64,000 nucleotides of DNA from positions 1,240,001-1,304,000 of the forward strand of contig NZ_JAPEOB010000001.1 of NCBI RefSeq assembly GCF_026341775.1, in the 5' to 3' direction. Position numbers and translations under genes: made by a program. Source of the DNA: Streptomyces sp. NBC_00654. Its GTDB lineage: Bacteria; Actinomycetota; Actinomycetes; Streptomycetales; Streptomycetaceae. The notes beneath the pieces are model-generated. The model saw nothing but the letters and a program-made list of their open reading frames with translations. It had not been told where the DNA came from and searched no databases. Below, piece by piece: positions 63,830 through 64,000 of this stretch (the first letter of the stretch is position 1; each line of letters begins with the position of its first letter).

Positions 63830-64000
63830 ATGGACGTACTCATCAATATCTTCGTCGCCCTGCACATCATCGGCATCGCCTCGTTGCTGGGAGGTTTCCT
63901 GACCCAGATGAAGGCGATGGGCGCGGGCACGGCGCGATTCGTTCCGGCCATGCTGCACGGTGCGCTGACCATGCTGGTCACCGGCGTCGCCCTGGTCGGG
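63830..64000 (+). CDS. Integral membrane protein, 3' end outside window
   Basis: The ATG at 63830 opens a hydrophobic helix DVLINIFVALHIIGIASLLGGFL followed by a second (HGALTMLVTGVALVG). It continues past the window edge. Only 57 residues are visible, without a family motif. Confidence 0.7.
   Translation, partial: MDVLINIFVALHIIGIASLLGGFLTQMKAMGAGTARFVPAMLHGALTMLVTGVALVG

Overview
The window is high-GC actinobacterial chromosome, almost certainly Streptomyces. The evidence is codon bias towards G/C at third positions, GTG starts, purine-rich ribosome sites, and a very recognisable developmental block: a WhiD-type WhiB protein, BldM, an ECF sigma factor of the ShbA type, and guaB. No rRNA, tRNA, CRISPR array, insertion sequence or prophage was seen. 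It reads as core chromosome with modest accessory inserts.

1-5.2 kb: the 3' end of a kinase-fold protein that has lost its catalytic residues, followed by two membrane serine/threonine kinases with PQQ-type beta-propeller sensor domains. 5.2-9 kb: a small protein behind a 20-bp palindrome, an anchored secreted protein, and the tsaB-rimI-tsaD cluster for the t6A tRNA modification, with overlapping stops and starts. 9-15 kb: a TetR regulator divergent from an MFS exporter, a VOC protein, a membrane protein, a THUMP-like methyltransferase and a lipid-anchored polysaccharide deacetylase. 15-17.4 kb: groES-groEL1 behind two CIRCE (HrcA) operators.

17.4-24.7 kb: a sugar-uptake island. A minus-strand operon carries a lipoprotein binding protein, two permeases and a 2-hydroxyacid dehydrogenase. 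A DeoR/LacI-type hybrid regulator and a secreted parallel beta-helix protein are divergent from each other. Shared TGATCGAA-type boxes before the binding-protein gene and in the divergent intergenic region tie the island together. 24.7-27.2 kb: SDR, MOSC and LysR genes.

27.4-32.6 kb: whiD, bldM, shbA, guaB and guaB3, the regulatory and purine core of the window. 32.6-37.9 kb: a membrane protein, a nucleotide-sugar dehydrogenase homologue lacking its catalytic cysteine, glpD and a secreted serine hydrolase. 38-45.2 kb: three kinase-family membrane proteins in a row; the middle one is a pseudokinase with a very large insert. 45.3-51 kb: a succinate-semialdehyde-type dehydrogenase, a GMC oxidoreductase with a cysteine cluster, and an LAxTG wall-anchored surface protein.

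51.5-53.8 kb: chorismate mutase, preceded by a possible aromatic leader peptide and mutually exclusive hairpins, divergent from guaA. 53.9-64 kb: a methyltransferase, a class II aldolase-like protein, membrane proteins, a PspC-type envelope-stress module (PspC protein divergent from a PspC-histidine kinase and response regulator, with a 13-bp inverted repeat between them), a GNAT protein, a secreted NlpC/P60 hydrolase, and the start of a membrane protein cut by the window edge.

The best candidates for undescribed biology are the chorismate-mutase leader, the TGATCGAA regulon, the two degenerate kinase-like proteins beside intact receptor kinases, and the PspC module operator.
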